DNA of 15,476 bases from Actinomycetes bacterium (GTDB lineage: Bacteria > Actinomycetota > Actinomycetes > Mycobacteriales > Mycobacteriaceae), in assembly GCA_023415515.1 (NCBI GenBank), contig JAEZKH010000415.1:1-15476 (forward strand). The letters run 5' to 3'. Positions 14,260-15,476 of the stretch are shown here, in pieces. Position numbers and translations under genes: made by a program. The notes beneath the pieces are model-generated. The model worked only from the letters and a program-made list of their open reading frames with translations. It was not told where the DNA came from and searched no databases. Position 1 is the first letter of the stretch; the number at the start of each line of letters is the position of its first letter.

Positions 14260-15137
14260 GGCGCGCCCAACTCCTCGGCCGCGATCGCGAAGATCGCATC
14301 GGCACAGCCGACCGCGACGAAATGGCCCGCCTTCTCGACGGGATGCCAGACGGTGCCGGGCATGGCGTCGGCGACCGCTCTGTTGATGGGAGCCGGCACC
14401 AGAGCATCGTCGAGCCCTTGCCAGAGATGCACCGGTCTCTCGATGTCCCGGACGTCGAAACCCCAACGCCGATACAGCACTTCGGCATCGCGGACCAGGC
14501 CGCCGGAGCCACGGGCGAAGCATTCGGCGCAGGATTCGCCGAACCCTCTGGCTATTGCCCGGTCCTGCAGAAGCTGTCGGTCATAGGCGGTGACATTGTT
14601 GGCGATCTGCTTGACGAAGCTGCCCTGGAATCGCTTTGCAGACAGGCCGAGGGCGGCGTACATGAGCCGGAAGCCGGGCTTGAACCGCAGCGCCAATGTC
14701 CCGCCGAGAGCGTCGACCTTCGAAAGGTGTGGAGCTGCCGAGTTGTCCCCGAAGGCGCCGTAGCTCCCCGGTGCGATGCTGCTGACGTGGCGCAGCCGGG
14801 CCTCGTCGATGTAGGCCGCGGCGGCCAGCGCCCACGGGCCGCCTTCCGACCACCCCGTCACGCCGAACTGCCGCGCGCCCAGCGCGTCGGCGACCGTGAC
14901 GAGGTCGGCGGCCCAGCCGGCGTAGGTGCGGTCCTTCTGCGGGCTGGACCGGCCCATGCCCGGACGGTCGACGCAGACCAGACGAATACCGTTTCTGGTC
15001 GCGCCGTCGGCGAGCAGATGCGCCTCGAGCCTGCTGCCAGGTCCGCCGTGGTTGTGGATGACCAGCGGTCCGTCCGGCTGCCCCACTTCGAGGTAGGCAA
15101 GCTGCCGACCGTCGGGGGTGGATACCGAAGCGGTCAC
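14256..15137 (-). CDS. Alpha/beta hydrolase, first gene of the sensor operon
   Basis: The 293-residue protein has the alpha/beta-hydrolase fold: oxyanion motif HGGPGS at 30-35, DRPGMGRS at 57-64, nucleophile Ser97 in GWSEGG, acid Asp243 or Asp244 in GLDDALVP and His272 in AGHF. HGGPGS is common in proline iminopeptidase-like and esterase members, so the substrate is unclear. No signal peptide. The GTG start has no ribosome-binding site but sits 6 nt after a TACATT -10, with TTGACT 16 nt further up, so a leaderless mRNA beginning with this GTG is likely. Its stop overlaps the kinase TTG. A hydrolase ahead of a dicarboxylate-type two-component system is unusual; it may process an ester or amide of the sensed compound, which is only a hypothesis. 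Confidence 0.93.
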   Translation of the reverse strand: MTASVSTPDGRQLAYLEVGQPDGPLVIHNHGGPGSRLEAHLLADGATRNGIRLVCVDRPGMGRSSPQKDRTYAGWAADLVTVADALGARQFGVTGWSEGGPWALAAAAYIDEARLRHVSSIAPGSYGAFGDNSAAPHLSKVDALGGTLALRFKPGFRLMYAALGLSAKRFQGSFVKQIANNVTAYDRQLLQDRAIARGFGESCAECFARGSGGLVRDAEVLYRRWGFDVRDIERPVHLWQGLDDALVPAPINRAVADAMPGTVWHPVEKAGHFVAVGCADAIFAIAAEELGAP

Positions 15138-15143
15138 GTCGTC

Positions 15144-15171
15144 AATGTAAGCCGCTGAAGGGCAGAGTCAA
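15144..15171 (-). promoter_or_regulatory. SigA-like promoter of the hydrolase-kinase-regulator operon
   Basis: On the minus strand TTGACT (15171-15166) and TACATT (15149-15144) are separated by 16 nt. The -10 ends 6 nt before the GTG at 15137, the expected distance to a transcription start, so the transcript probably starts at the start codon. It is the best-matching promoter in the window. Confidence 0.65.
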
Positions 15172-15195
15172 TCGTCTGAACGTAATGAACTAAAA

Positions 15196-15211
15196 CGTGA
15201 CCTGGCTCACG
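15196..15211. promoter_or_regulatory. CRP/FNR-like palindrome between the sensor operon and dctA
   Basis: CGTGA-N6-TCACG is a perfect dyad and matches the inner part of the mycobacterial CRP consensus TGTGA-N6-TCACA, differing only in the outermost base of each arm. Its centre is 66.5 bp upstream of the predicted start of the hydrolase transcript and 67.5 bp before the dctA ATG, so it could act on either gene. Confidence 0.6.
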
Positions 15212-15231
15212 GGCTGACGGAACCTACTTGC

Positions 15232-15248
15232 ACATCACATTTCGATGT
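15232..15248. promoter_or_regulatory. Dyad in the dctA leader, possible regulator site
   Basis: ACATC-N7-GATGT lies between the CRP-like site and the dctA ribosome-binding site. It may be a response-regulator site or part of the promoter; a weak -10-like CACATT overlaps it. The evidence is the symmetry alone. Confidence 0.3.
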
Positions 15249-15270
15249 CGACCTTGGAGGTAGTCAGCAC

Positions 15271-15476
15271 ATGTCAGTCATCGACCACCAGCCCCCGGTA
15301 TCCGAACCGGGCGATCCGCCACGCCACAAGGACCGCACACACTGGCTCTACATCGCCGTGATCGTCGCGGTGGTGGTGGGCATCGCGGTCGGGCTACTGA
15401 CCCCCGACGTCGGCAAGAGCGTCGGCGTCCTCGGCACGATGTTCGTCGCGCTGATCAAGATGATGATCGCGCCGGT
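15271..15476 (+). CDS. dctA: C4-dicarboxylate:cation symporter DctA, N-terminal part
   Basis: Only the first 68 codons are in the window; the gene runs off the right end. After a hydrophilic, Pro-rich N-terminus of about 24 residues comes the first membrane helix (about 26-43, WLYIAVIVAVVVGIAVG) and then TPDVGKSVGVLGTMFVALIKMMIAPV, the signature opening of the dicarboxylate/amino acid:cation symporter family. DctA imports succinate, fumarate and malate with protons or sodium. GGAGG lies 10 nt before the ATG. It is divergent from a CitA/DcuS-type two-component system, the usual arrangement for dicarboxylate-induced uptake. A glutamate transporter of the same family cannot be wholly excluded from this fragment. 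Confidence 0.9.
   Translation, partial: MSVIDHQPPVSEPGDPPRHKDRTHWLYIAVIVAVVVGIAVGLLTPDVGKSVGVLGTMFVALIKMMIAP

Noticed and set aside
1..15476. CRISPR arrays, tRNA/rRNA genes, transposases, toxin-antitoxin or defence modules
   Set aside because: No regularly spaced repeats, tRNA-like cloverleaf, transposase motif or defence domain was seen on either strand.

Overview
The window is high-GC actinobacterial DNA, almost certainly from a Mycobacterium or Mycolicibacterium. The diagnostic genes are an antigen 85 mycolyltransferase, a secreted PE-PPE-domain protein, a DUF3558 lipoprotein and an Rv3594-like amidase. GTG/TTG starts and probable leaderless starts are common, which also fits. I saw no phage module, IS element, CRISPR array, tRNA or rRNA.

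Layout. (1) 1-84: the acidic, poly-Asp C-terminus of a truncated gene, ending tail-to-tail in CTAG with a UPF0060/YnfA membrane protein (81-410, minus). (2) 576-2520: two overlapping tandem paralogues encoding polytopic membrane proteins of unknown family. (3) 2630-3391: a two-domain DUF427 protein. (4) 3699-4700: an Ag85C-like mycolyltransferase. (5) 4710-5630 (minus): an unrecognised membrane protein of about eight segments. (6) 5912-6766: an Amidase_2 plus peptidoglycan-binding protein behind a symmetry-rich upstream region. (7) 6854-7876 (minus): an MDR oxidoreductase of the PTGR/CurA type. (8) 8058-9878: a PE-PPE-domain serine hydrolase or acyltransferase with a long proline-rich tail. 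(9) 9886-10407 (minus): a DUF3558 lipoprotein. (10) 10934-12001: a seven-bladed beta-propeller protein behind an AT-richer upstream region full of dyads. (11) 15137-12017 (minus): an operon of alpha/beta hydrolase, CitA/DcuS-type sensor kinase and CitB/DcuR-type response regulator, each joined by a 4-bp stop/start overlap. It is divergent from dctA (15271 to the window end).

How it works together. The right end forms a clear unit: a dicarboxylate-type two-component system next to and divergent from a DctA symporter, with a CRP-like palindrome (15196-15211) in the shared 133-bp region. The middle is rich in envelope functions (mycolyl transfer, peptidoglycan hydrolysis, PE-PPE lipid or ester chemistry, a lipoprotein), but these are single genes on alternating strands, not an operon.

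I found no clear new defence or biosynthetic system. The least explained items are the tandem membrane paralogues, the hydrolase fused by overlap into the sensor operon, and the symmetry-rich upstream regions of the amidase and the beta-propeller gene.
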